Shown here piece by piece: positions 43,309 to 51,553 of a stretch of 64,000 nucleotides of DNA (position 1 is the first letter of the stretch; each line of letters starts with the position of its first letter). The notes under the pieces are model-generated. The model saw nothing but the letters and a program-made list of their open reading frames with translations, searched no databases and was not told the origin of the DNA. The DNA lies in the NCBI GenBank assembly GCA_934796165.1, contig CAKVOU010000008.1, forward strand, positions 1 to 64,000, read 5' to 3'. The DNA is from an uncultured Eubacteriales bacterium. Its GTDB lineage: Bacteria > Bacillota > Clostridia > Oscillospirales > CAG-272. The translations under genes were made by a program, and so were the position numbers.

Positions 43309-44514
43309 TCAGTTGCCGTCGATCACGGCACCCGTTTCTCCGTCACAAAAACGGATTCTGACCCGTTCCCCGGGGTGTACATCCTTCACCGATTTCACGA
43401 TCCCGCTATCCTCATTCAGCACCGCCGCATATCCGCGCGACAGCACCGACAAAGGGTTCAGTGAATCCAGTTTACCGCAGAGCGCCGCAAAGCTTCCGCG
43501 AAGATCCGCAAGTTTCCGGTCGGTGAGGGTATCCAGCTTTTCTTCCATAAACGCAAGCGTCATCCGCCGATCATTGACCAGGTGAATGGGGGCGGACAGT
43601 GCGCGTCCGGAGGCGAGAACCTTCAGTTTCTGCCGGAGCCCGTCGATCTTTCGCACAAGTGCACGGTCCATGGACTGCCGGGTACCCGACAATCCTTCAA
43701 GAAGTTGTGCCGCGGACGGCACGGAGAGTTCCGCCGCCGCGGACGGTGTTGCCGCGCGAAGATCGGCGGCAAAATCACAGATGGTAAAATCGCTTTCATG
43801 TCCGACCGCCGAAATCACAGGAATCTCCGATGCGGCAACGGCGCGGGCAAGCGTTTCATTGTTGAACGCCCACAGGTCTTCAAGCGAACCGCCGCCTCGC
43901 CCGATAATGATCACATCAACCGATTTTGTGCGGTTAAAATACGATAGTGCGCCGATCAACTGACGCGGGGCTTCCGGCCCCTGCACCTGCGAGGGATAGA
44001 GATACAACTCTGCCGCAGGAAAACGTCTGCCCGTAACGGTGATCATGTCATGGATTGCCGCGCCGGTCGCGGAGGTAATAATGCCGATACGCTCCGGATA
44101 CTTGGGAAGAGGTTTTTTGCGTACCGCGTCAAACAGTCCCTCGGACGCGAGCTTCGCACGAAGCTGTTCGTAGGCAAGGTACAGAGCACCCATGCCGTCC
44201 GGCTGCATTTCCTCAACGTAGAGTTGGTATTGTCCGTCCCGGGGGAACGCGGAGACTCTGCCCCGCGCCAGCACCTTCATGCCGTCCGCAGGTGTGAAGC
44301 GTACCTTGTCCGCCGCCGAACGGAACATGACCGCGCGGATCAGCCCGTCCGCGTCCTTGAGGGAAAAGTACAGATGTCCCGACGCATAGTGGCGTTTAAA
44401 ATTGGAAATCTCCCCGCGTACCCAGAGATACTGCAACGTTTCGTCGCCGTCAAGCAGCAGTTTGACATACTGATTGACCTGAGAAACGGTCAGAACGCTT
44501 CTTTCATTCATCAT
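43309..44514 (-). CDS. xseA: Exodeoxyribonuclease VII large subunit
   Basis: 401 residues. An N-terminal OB fold (VSQVNQYVKLLL to GQYQLYVEEM) precedes the catalytic domain, with GIITSATGAAIHDMI and IIGRGGGSLEDLWAFNNE, and a coiled-coil C-terminus. With XseB it degrades single-stranded DNA from both ends. GGAG lies upstream of the ATG. Confidence 0.96.
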   Translation of the reverse strand: MMNERSVLTVSQVNQYVKLLLDGDETLQYLWVRGEISNFKRHYASGHLYFSLKDADGLIRAVMFRSAADKVRFTPADGMKVLARGRVSAFPRDGQYQLYVEEMQPDGMGALYLAYEQLRAKLASEGLFDAVRKKPLPKYPERIGIITSATGAAIHDMITVTGRRFPAAELYLYPSQVQGPEAPRQLIGALSYFNRTKSVDVIIIGRGGGSLEDLWAFNNETLARAVAASEIPVISAVGHESDFTICDFAADLRAATPSAAAELSVPSAAQLLEGLSGTRQSMDRALVRKIDGLRQKLKVLASGRALSAPIHLVNDRRMTLAFMEEKLDTLTDRKLADLRGSFAALCGKLDSLNPLSVLSRGYAAVLNEDSGIVKSVKDVHPGERVRIRFCDGETGAVIDGN

Positions 44515-44562
44515 GTGAGTTCACTCCGTTTGATTGCTCCCGCCGGAATACCAACGCGCCGA

Positions 44563-45525
44563 TTACCTGTCAGCTTTCCCGGCAAGAAACTGTTTTCTTG
44601 TGAGGAGTGCGACGCCCGCCGCGTTGTCCGCGGAAAACTGCGGCTCTGAAAAATACGTGTCCGCATAACGGGAAAGCGCATTTTTGATCCGCCGGTTGCT
44701 CATGACCCCGCCCGCGTAAAGAACCGGCAGACTGCCGTGCTCCGCGCGGAAATTTTCCGTCAGCTTTCCGAGCGTTTTTGCAACATAGTCGAAGACAAAT
44801 GCCGACGTAAGTCCCTTATCCCCGGTTTCCAGATACAGTTTACCGGCAAGGTTTTCAAGCCCAGACAGATTGCAGTGCAGTCCCTTCACCGATACGTGCG
44901 GGGCGGGAACAGGCGCCTTGTTTTCGTTTGCTAGCAACTCCATTTCATGCCCGCAGGGAAAATGCAGTCCCATGAGCACGCCGGTACGGTCGATCGCCTG
45001 CCCCGCATTGAGATCGTCGGTCCCGCCGAGCAGAGTCACCCGGAACGAGACACCGGTTGGCTCCGCAAGTACCAGTTCTGTCGTACCGCCCGACACATGA
45101 AACGCGCCGAACGGAGCGGCAAGCAACTTTTCCGACGCGCCGGATGAATAAACCGCTGCCATGATATGTCCGTTCTGATGTGAGAATTCAAAGAGCGGAA
45201 CCCGCAGTCCCGATGCCATCATGCCCGCGGCACTGCGGCCGGCAAGGAAGCAAGGCATATAGGAACCCTCCGCGTCGCGGGGACGGGCGGAGCATCCGAC
45301 CGCGAGAATCCGATGTTCCCCAAGTGCTTTCCGGAGCATTTCTGCCATGACGGGAAGATTTTTATTGTGCGCGAACAGCGCGTCACTTTGTCGAAGCCCT
45401 CTTGCGCCGTCGCCGACGGGAAGCGGCAACTTGAGATTGGCAAGCACCTCGCCCGCTTCCGTGACCACCGCCGCGGAGGTCGTGTAGTTGCTCGTGTCTA
45501 TCCCGACGAACACTCCGTCAGTCAT
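44563..45525 (-). CDS. TsaD/Kae1-like (peptidase M22 family) paralogue
   Basis: 320 residues with the ASKHA fold of TsaD: GIDTSNYTTSAAVV at the N-terminus, the iron-binding HxxxH (SHQNGHIMAAV), FHVSGGTTEL, the C-terminal YAGGVMSN and SADNAAGVAL. True TsaD, which makes t6A tRNA, usually has GIETSCDET and is encoded elsewhere, so I take this as the second Clostridia paralogue, function unknown. It overlaps nusB by eight bases. Confidence 0.8.
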   Translation of the reverse strand: MTDGVFVGIDTSNYTTSAAVVTEAGEVLANLKLPLPVGDGARGLRQSDALFAHNKNLPVMAEMLRKALGEHRILAVGCSARPRDAEGSYMPCFLAGRSAAGMMASGLRVPLFEFSHQNGHIMAAVYSSGASEKLLAAPFGAFHVSGGTTELVLAEPTGVSFRVTLLGGTDDLNAGQAIDRTGVLMGLHFPCGHEMELLANENKAPVPAPHVSVKGLHCNLSGLENLAGKLYLETGDKGLTSAFVFDYVAKTLGKLTENFRAEHGSLPVLYAGGVMSNRRIKNALSRYADTYFSEPQFSADNAAGVALLTRKQFLAGKADR

Positions 45526-46000
45526 TTTCGTCGCTTCCGGTCACTCCGGCAGATTCCCCGGATTCGCCCGGTACGTTGTCTGCGGCACTTGCGCTGTCCG
45601 CGCCGTCAAGTTCATTCTTGACCGCATTGAGCACGCCGTTGACAAACGCCTTCGCTTTCGGGTCATCGAATTTCTTGGTCAGTTCAACCGCCTCATTGAG
45701 AGAAACATTTTTCGGAATGGCGGGATCATATTTCATTTCATAGGTACAAAGGCGGATGATCGCACGGGACACGCGCGACAGCCGGTCGGTCCGCCAGCCG
45801 TTTGCGTGTCGCGCGATGATCGCATCAAGTTCCTCGGTGTGCTCAAGAATTCCGAAATAAGTGTTCCGGATGTACTTATTCTCCGCGATATCGCGGTCTT
45901 CCCTGGCAAGCAGGTAGATCTCCTCCGGGGATTTGTCCTTCTGAAACTCCGTTTCAAACAACAGGGAAAACACCGCTTCCCGCGCTTCTGTTCTGGTCAT
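45518..46000 (-). CDS. nusB: Transcription antitermination protein NusB
   Basis: 160 residues from the ATG giving MTRTEAREAVFSLLFETEF; an in-frame ATG seven codons earlier is an alternative. The all-helical NusB domain ends around residue 135 (IPKNVSLNEAVELTKKFDD), then a Ser/Ala/acidic tail of about 25 residues. With NusE it supports antitermination on rRNA operons. It is the first gene of the long operon running to ybaK. Confidence 0.94.
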   Translation of the reverse strand: MTRTEAREAVFSLLFETEFQKDKSPEEIYLLAREDRDIAENKYIRNTYFGILEHTEELDAIIARHANGWRTDRLSRVSRAIIRLCTYEMKYDPAIPKNVSLNEAVELTKKFDDPKAKAFVNGVLNAVKNELDGADSASAADNVPGESGESAGVTGSDEND

Positions 46001-46092
46001 TTTTCTTCGATTCTCCCGCATTTCATTCGGATTTTTTGCTTCCTTGTTTTATGCCGGAAACTGTTATCCGCATAAAACTCCATAATAAGATA

Positions 46093-46121
46093 ATTATACT
46101 CCCCGAGCCTTTCATTGTCAA
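46093..46121 (-). promoter_or_regulatory. Promoter of the nusB-to-ybaK operon
   Basis: TTGACA, 17-bp spacer, TATAAT, both perfect, about 90 bases before nusB. Confidence 0.88.
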
Positions 46122-46125
46122 CCGT

Positions 46126-46159
46126 AAAAATGAATATTCCGGAGAAAATATTCATTTTT
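46126..46159. promoter_or_regulatory. Perfect 13-bp inverted repeat between divergent nusB and M23 genes
   Basis: AAAAATGAATATT, eight-base spacer, AATATTCATTTTT. It lies directly upstream of the nusB -35 box and 40 bases before the M23 peptidase start. It could be a regulator operator or a transcript hairpin. Confidence 0.55.
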
Positions 46160-46198
46160 CCGCTCATACTAAAAGCAAAGACAAGAAAGGAGTGTTCC

Positions 46199-47308
46199 AT
46201 GTTCAAACGATTGTCAGCCGCGCTGACACTGTGCGCGATTCTGCTTATTTTCGTCACTTTGCCGACAAACACCGACCGCCCGGGCAAGTCAAAGGAAGAG
46301 CCGATGTGCCCCGTCGGAGCGGGATTCTCCGACGACGCCGCCCGGTCCGGAAAGACTGACGCACCGGACGGAACAGATGCTTCCGGGAAAACAAAATCCT
46401 CTGAAAACGCCGGAAAAGACTACATCCGCTGGGTCGAGTTTACCCCGACGGCAGCGATCCTCGGCGCGGCGCTGGACGCGGACATCTCTACGCACGAAAC
46501 AGAACATCCCGTGGGGTGGATTACCCTGCTTGCACTTGTCGCCGCCGGAAGCGGCGGAAACTTCTCGAAGGTTTCGGTCTCCGACATCCGCCGGCTCGCA
46601 GAAGAACTGTCCGCCGGAAAAGCACCGGAAGAGCTGACAAAGAATCAGAGGCTCTACCGCTACTACCTCGAAGCATATGGTGCGATCCTCGGCGGGATGG
46701 TCGGGGAGTACGCTGTCACCACGCAGAAAGGCGGGACGCCGACCGGGGACACGCGGTACGGACTGCGGGTCTTTTCTCCCATTGCAAAGGGGTACAGCTA
46801 CAACGATTACGACGACTTCGGTGCGTCGCGTTCCTACGGGTACAAACGGCGGCACCTCGGGCATGACATCATGGGAAACGTGGGAACGCCGATCATCGCA
46901 ACGGAAAGCGGGTATGTGGAGCACCTCGGCTGGAATCAGTACGGCGGCTGGCGGATCGGGATTCGATCTTTTGACGGGAAACGATACTATTATTATGCCC
47001 ATCTGCGGCAGGGACACCCGTACTGCGATCTGTACGAGGGTAAATACGTGAACGCCGGCGAGGTCATCGGTTACCTCGGCATGACGGGATACAGCGCAAA
47101 AGAAGACGTCAACAACATCGATGTCCCGCACCTGCATTTCGGCATGGAGATCATCTTTGACAAGTCCCAGATCGACGGCTGGAATCAGATCTGGATCGAT
47201 CTGTACGAACTGACCGATTTTTTGTCCCGTAACCGTGCACAGGTTCACAAGGATGCGGGCGACTCCTTTTCGGATACCGTATATCTCTATCCCGAAACGC
47301 CGGACTGA
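46199..47308 (+). CDS. Secreted M23 (LytM-type) metallopeptidase
   Basis: 369 residues from the ATG after AAAGGAG. An N-terminal hydrophobic signal/anchor (LSAALTLCAILLIFVTL) and a charged linker precede a helical region (residues ~75-170). The peptidase domain has zinc ligands in the HLGHDIMG region and the HLHFG motif near residue 315, with YYYAHLR between. M23 enzymes cut peptidoglycan cross-links. The catalytic residues appear intact, so it is probably an active cell-wall hydrolase. Confidence 0.9.
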   Translation: MFKRLSAALTLCAILLIFVTLPTNTDRPGKSKEEPMCPVGAGFSDDAARSGKTDAPDGTDASGKTKSSENAGKDYIRWVEFTPTAAILGAALDADISTHETEHPVGWITLLALVAAGSGGNFSKVSVSDIRRLAEELSAGKAPEELTKNQRLYRYYLEAYGAILGGMVGEYAVTTQKGGTPTGDTRYGLRVFSPIAKGYSYNDYDDFGASRSYGYKRRHLGHDIMGNVGTPIIATESGYVEHLGWNQYGGWRIGIRSFDGKRYYYYAHLRQGHPYCDLYEGKYVNAGEVIGYLGMTGYSAKEDVNNIDVPHLHFGMEIIFDKSQIDGWNQIWIDLYELTDFLSRNRAQVHKDAGDSFSDTVYLYPETPD

Positions 47309-47390
47309 TTCTGTATCCCGTTTTTGGTTCATACGAGCAGAAAACGGGCGGTAAGCCTGTGAAAATTCTTGTTTTCTTTCCTCTTTTCTG

Positions 47391-47419
47391 TTGAAATCTC
47401 CGGCGGAATATGGTACAGT
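47391..47419 (+). promoter_or_regulatory. Promoter of the membrane protein/SGNH hydrolase pair
   Basis: TTGAAA, 17-bp spacer, TACAGT. It places the transcription start near an ATG at 47429 that has no ribosome binding site, which supports the later start at 47453. Confidence 0.6.
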
Positions 47420-47452
47420 GTAACTATCATGAAATGTGCGAGGATTTTGCCG

Positions 47453-47902
47453 ATGAAAAAAGCGGGATTGATTCTGAAACTCATATTCCTGTACGCCTGT
47501 ATGTTTTATACTGTTCTGACCATCTTCTTAAATCTGGTTCTGCTTGCAAGCGGAAAAGCCAGTCTTGTACTGGATCCTGTACGGACCCTGTGGATCCTCC
47601 TTTTCTGCGTAATCGCGGCTGGGATGAGCGTGTTCCGTTCACAAAGGCAAATCTCTGCGTGGATCCGGTACCCCGTTCACTATGCCGTACTCCTCGGTGC
47701 GCTCTTTGTGTGCCTGCTCTTACCGTCCGGTATAGAACTGAAAAGCGGGTCTGTCTTCGTGCTGATTATTATTCTGACTCTTCTCTATACAATGGTATAC
47801 GGCACCGAAGCCCTGATCCGGCGTTCCAGAGAACGTGCAAAAGCGAAGAACAATCCGTCCTACGTTCCCCAATACGAGAAAGGATCTGATCGCAAATCAT
47901 GA
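47453..47902 (+). CDS. Four-helix membrane protein, DUF3021-like
   Basis: 149 residues from the ATG nine bases after GAGG. Four hydrophobic segments (around residues 6-28, 40-58, 70-86 and 94-112) are followed by a basic cytoplasmic tail of about 30 residues. The arrangement recalls DUF3021 proteins, but this is a weak recognition and no function is known. It overlaps the start of the SGNH gene by four bases. Confidence 0.7.
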   Translation: MKKAGLILKLIFLYACMFYTVLTIFLNLVLLASGKASLVLDPVRTLWILLFCVIAAGMSVFRSQRQISAWIRYPVHYAVLLGALFVCLLLPSGIELKSGSVFVLIIILTLLYTMVYGTEALIRRSRERAKAKNNPSYVPQYEKGSDRKS

Positions 47903-48762
47903 AAACTCAGGACAAGCTGTTACGGATTCTCATACTGATTGCGGCACTGCTCGTGGCGCTCTGCACTGTGGCGACTATCGTGCTCTTCTCGGTCAGCAGA
48001 AAAGCGCCCCCCGCCGACGGGACGGATACCGACACGGAAACGGGAGAATCCGGCAACACACAGGATCCCTCGACGGATCCCGAAACCGACACGTCTTCCC
48101 TGCCCACGTCGGTGCTTCTCCCGGAAACCGCAGACATGGGAACGGATTATCAGGATCGCCTGTACTTCTTCGGCGAATCCACGACTGCACATCTCAAGTC
48201 CCGCGGCGTACTCACCGGCGGAAAATCCACAAAGCAGGTCTTTCACCCCAACACCAATACTCTCCAGATTCAAAATGCGTGCTCGACCAAACTGCGTTAT
48301 CTCGGCGACAGTACCGAGGAAGACACGATCGGCAACATTGTCAAGAAAGTGAAGCCGGAATACCTTGTACTCTGCTTCGGACTCAACGGTGTGGAAAAAT
48401 TTTCGTCGGGCGAAACTGGTAAAAAGCTGTTTGTCACAAGTTATCAGTCGCTCATTGACGAGATCCGGAGAAATTCACCGGACACAAAGATTATTCTCGA
48501 AAGCATTTACCCGGTCGCCAGAGGTTGCCCGGACTTCAAGTCGGATGCCGCGACCATCAACTCCTACCTGAAGCAGATCAACGAATGGACGATGGAGCTT
48601 GCCCGGAAAAACGGTTTGAAATTCTGCGACGCGGCGTCCGCCGTCACCGGCAAGGATGGATTTCTGGATCCGGCATATGCCATGAGCGACGGGGTACACA
48701 TCACCGCCGAGGGCTACAAGCAGGTGCTTGCCTATTTCCGCACCCATGCATATCCGGATTGA
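47899..48762 (+). CDS. SGNH/GDSL-type esterase, membrane-anchored
   Basis: 287 residues. An N-terminal membrane segment (ILILIAALLVALCTVATIVLFSV) and an acidic, Thr/Pro-rich linker place the enzyme outside the cell. The catalytic domain has block I as FFGESTT (Ser nucleophile, with Glu in place of Asp in GDS), block III LCFGLNG (oxyanion Asn) and block V MSDGVHIT (Asp-His pair). Such anchored SGNH proteins often remove acetyl groups from polysaccharides or peptidoglycan; the substrate here is unknown. Confidence 0.85.
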   Translation: MKTQDKLLRILILIAALLVALCTVATIVLFSVSRKAPPADGTDTDTETGESGNTQDPSTDPETDTSSLPTSVLLPETADMGTDYQDRLYFFGESTTAHLKSRGVLTGGKSTKQVFHPNTNTLQIQNACSTKLRYLGDSTEEDTIGNIVKKVKPEYLVLCFGLNGVEKFSSGETGKKLFVTSYQSLIDEIRRNSPDTKIILESIYPVARGCPDFKSDAATINSYLKQINEWTMELARKNGLKFCDAASAVTGKDGFLDPAYAMSDGVHITAEGYKQVLAYFRTHAYPD

Positions 48763-48772
48763 CCTCATAAGG

Positions 48773-48805
48773 AAACGGCTGCCGAAAAACGGCAGCCGTT
48801 TTTTA
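48773..48805. terminator. Bidirectional terminator between the SGNH gene and ispE
   Basis: AAACGGCTGCCG/CGGCAGCCGTTT, then TTTATT. Confidence 0.9.
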
Positions 48806-49774
48806 TTGGTTTGGATCTTCCGCTTCCGGAACGCAAGTTTCGGCAAAAATACCGGAGACACGCAGTCTGTCCCTTGCACGCACAGCGCGGGATTCCTCCC
48901 GGAATACGCCGAAAACAGCCGGGCCGCTTCCGCTCATCATAGCAGAAACCGCCCCCGCGTCCAGTAATTCATTTCTGATCGCAAAAACCTCTTCACATTC
49001 AGGAGGAACTACTTCTTCAAAGATATTGAACATATTCCAGAATACCGTTTCGCTATCCCCTGCTTGCAGAGCGGCTTCCATTCTGGAAAGCCTGCCGCAA
49101 CGGGGTATGTCGGGATTGTTTTCGTTGCACTTACCGCAACTGATGGACTTGCCGTCAACAAACCTGTTTTCGCAATGAAAGCCGTCGTGTATCCCCGCCC
49201 CGGGAACCGCACGGAAATCATTGTATTTTTGATCAAGCGCGGCATACGCCGCGGCGGTGGAAATTCCGGTCTCTCCCTTGGCAATCACAAAAAAGCATTT
49301 GCCCGGGGACGGCAGAGGGGAAAGTTTTTCACCGATCCCGCGGGTCAACGCGGTTCCGCCGCAGATACAGAACGGAATATCCGCACCAAGCGTTTTCCCG
49401 ATTCCGCAAAGAACCGCATCCGATAATTCCGTTCCGTAAAGGCGGTTGAGCCCGCGCAAAACCGCCGCCGCGTCGGCACTTCCTCCGGCAAGGCCTGCCG
49501 CCACGGGAATACGTTTTTCAATGCGTATCGCGGCACCGCCCGCCATTCCGGTTTCCCGGAAGAATGCTTCCGCCGCACGAAAGGCGAGGTTTTCTTTGCC
49601 TCCGGGTACTGCAGGATGATCGCAGAATACTGTCAGTTCATCCGCTCTCTCCAGCGTCACAATGTCCGCAAGAGATACGCTCTGCATCACACTCACGATT
49701 TCGTGATATCCGTCGGCACGTTTTTTCGTCACATCCAGATAAAAATTGATCTTTGCCCTTGCCAGCTCGGTCAT
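48803..49774 (-). CDS. ispE: 4-diphosphocytidyl-2-C-methyl-D-erythritol kinase
   Basis: 323 residues from the ATG after AAAGGAG. A GHMP kinase of the MEP isoprenoid pathway: AKINFYLDV, ATP loop IPVAAGLAGGSADAAAVL and C-terminal MMSGSGPAVFGVF. Typical members have 280-290 residues; the excess is an insertion of roughly 35 residues after STAAAYAALDQ that carries four cysteines (HCEN, SCGKC, RCG). The enzyme shows the window's cell makes isoprenoids by the MEP route, though dxs is not near ispA. Confidence 0.94.
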   Translation of the reverse strand: MTELARAKINFYLDVTKKRADGYHEIVSVMQSVSLADIVTLERADELTVFCDHPAVPGGKENLAFRAAEAFFRETGMAGGAAIRIEKRIPVAAGLAGGSADAAAVLRGLNRLYGTELSDAVLCGIGKTLGADIPFCICGGTALTRGIGEKLSPLPSPGKCFFVIAKGETGISTAAAYAALDQKYNDFRAVPGAGIHDGFHCENRFVDGKSISCGKCNENNPDIPRCGRLSRMEAALQAGDSETVFWNMFNIFEEVVPPECEEVFAIRNELLDAGAVSAMMSGSGPAVFGVFREESRAVRARDRLRVSGIFAETCVPEAEDPNQ

Positions 49775-49867
49775 CAGATACTCCTTTCCGTAAACCTCTT
49801 CCGGAAAACTTCCCGTCCGCCTCCGCATTTGCATCCGCACACTTGTTCCCGTACACTCTCACCCGGT

Positions 49868-49896
49868 ATTTTAACACATCGGAACATTCTTTGCAA
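49868..49896 (-). promoter_or_regulatory. Promoter of ispE
   Basis: TTGCAA, 17-bp spacer, TAAAAT. Confidence 0.75.
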
Positions 49897-49936
49897 GTTT
49901 CCGTCAGAAAAATTAAGGTTGTTGCCCTTACCCCCC

Positions 49937-49965
49937 TTGACGACACGCGTATTTAAGTATAAAAT
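49937..49965 (+). promoter_or_regulatory. Promoter of the AI-2E family transporter gene
   Basis: TTGACG, 17-bp spacer, TAAAAT, in an AT-rich stretch. Confidence 0.7.
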
Positions 49966-50022
49966 ATAATATGGTTTTTAGCATAAAGAAAGGATTCCGG
50001 AGCAATCCGGGCGGTGAATGGT

Positions 50023-51471
50023 ATGCCGGATTCCGAGCGTAACGGACAAAACAAGAACAAAAAAATCTGGCTGATTGCTGCCGGAATCTATGCGGTCGTT
50101 GCGCTGTGCGTATACATGATCGTCAATTCCACCGCTATTTCCGCCTGGTTCGGAAAAATCATGGCGGTGCTGTCCCCGCTTCTCTTGGGACTTGCCATTG
50201 CATACCTTTGCAACCCGATCCTCAAGCTGTTTGACCTGCACGTTTTCAAAAAGGTCCGCTCTGATGTACTCCGCCGACTTTTCTCCATTCTCCTCACATA
50301 TGCCATCGTTCTGGCAATTATCTTCGGTTTTTTATGGATTCTGATTCCTGAATTGATGAAGAGCCTGAGCGAATTGACGAGACAATATTCCGAATACGCT
50401 AAGACCGCATCCGAAAATATCGCCGGATTTATCGAAAAATATTTTCCCGGTATCGCCTCCGACAACTTCAAGGAAGAGGAGATCCGGAAGAAAATCACGG
50501 AATTTTTGCTTGGCACCGAGAATCTGCTGAACCATATCATCGGATTCGTCCAGAATTACGGCGGGTCCCTGCTTTCCGGTGTCAAAAACGTGTTTATCGG
50601 TCTTGTGATCTCTGTGTATTTTCTGTTCTCCAAGGAAAAGCGCTGTGCGCAGTGCAAAAAATTCGTCACCGCCGTGTTCGGCGACAAACAGCAACGGTTC
50701 CTGTACCGGGCCGCGCGTCGGATCGACTCGTCCTTCGGCGGATTCTTTGAGGGAAAGATTCTCGATTCCGCCATCATCGGAATTCTGACCTACGTGGTTC
50801 TTCTGATCTTCCGTATTCCCTTCCCGGTGCTGGTTGCGTTTGTCGTGGGCATCACCAACATCATTCCCGTGTTCGGTCCCTTTATCGGCGCGTTTGCGTC
50901 CGCGTTCATTATTTTTATCGAGGACCCGAAAAAGGTCATTCCTTTTCTCATCATCGTCCTGATTATTCAGCAACTTGACGGAAATGTGATCGGACCGAAG
51001 ATCCTCGGAGATAATATCGGTGTGTCCTCCTTCTGCGTTATGATCTCCATTGTCATTATGGGAAATCTGTTCGGAGTGGTCGGCATGATCGTCGGCGTTC
51101 CGCTCTTTGCCGTCATTATTGAATTTGTCGGCGAGTTTCTTGACAAACGACTCCGCCGGAAGCACAAACCGATCGACACGGAAAAATATATGGTTCCGGG
51201 TCCCGTGGCAGAAGTCGACACGGCTGAATATCCGCCGGAGGTCGATCCGGATGATCTGCATCCTCACTATGTTGAGGAACATCAGACGTTTTCCAAGCGC
51301 GTCGCGCGATACGTGAAGACAAAATTCAAAAAAGGCAAAAATTCCGACGCGGAGACGGCGGAACACGGAGAAAACAAGGGTGGAGCAAAGGGTTCCTCCA
51401 CAGGCAGTCCCACCGCAGAAACGCCCGACGCGGACAAGCATCCGGACAAGCCGGATGATCAGAACAAATAA
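50023..51471 (+). CDS. AI-2E family transporter (YdiK/PerM-like)
   Basis: 482 residues; start at 50023 preferred over a GTG three codons earlier. About eight membrane segments with the family block FVVGITNIIPVFGPFIGA and QQLDGNVIGPKILG. A hydrophilic tail of about 110 residues, rich in Lys, Glu and Pro, follows residue 370 and is longer than usual. Members have been linked to autoinducer-2 export or ion antiport; the substrate here is uncertain. Confidence 0.9.
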   Translation: MPDSERNGQNKNKKIWLIAAGIYAVVALCVYMIVNSTAISAWFGKIMAVLSPLLLGLAIAYLCNPILKLFDLHVFKKVRSDVLRRLFSILLTYAIVLAIIFGFLWILIPELMKSLSELTRQYSEYAKTASENIAGFIEKYFPGIASDNFKEEEIRKKITEFLLGTENLLNHIIGFVQNYGGSLLSGVKNVFIGLVISVYFLFSKEKRCAQCKKFVTAVFGDKQQRFLYRAARRIDSSFGGFFEGKILDSAIIGILTYVVLLIFRIPFPVLVAFVVGITNIIPVFGPFIGAFASAFIIFIEDPKKVIPFLIIVLIIQQLDGNVIGPKILGDNIGVSSFCVMISIVIMGNLFGVVGMIVGVPLFAVIIEFVGEFLDKRLRRKHKPIDTEKYMVPGPVAEVDTAEYPPEVDPDDLHPHYVEEHQTFSKRVARYVKTKFKKGKNSDAETAEHGENKGGAKGSSTGSPTAETPDADKHPDKPDDQNK

Positions 51472-51553
51472 GCACGACTCTTTCACCTGCAACACGGTGT
51501 GACTTCTCCCCTTACGAGGAGAAACATATTTGCATATTCCGGAGGCAATTATC

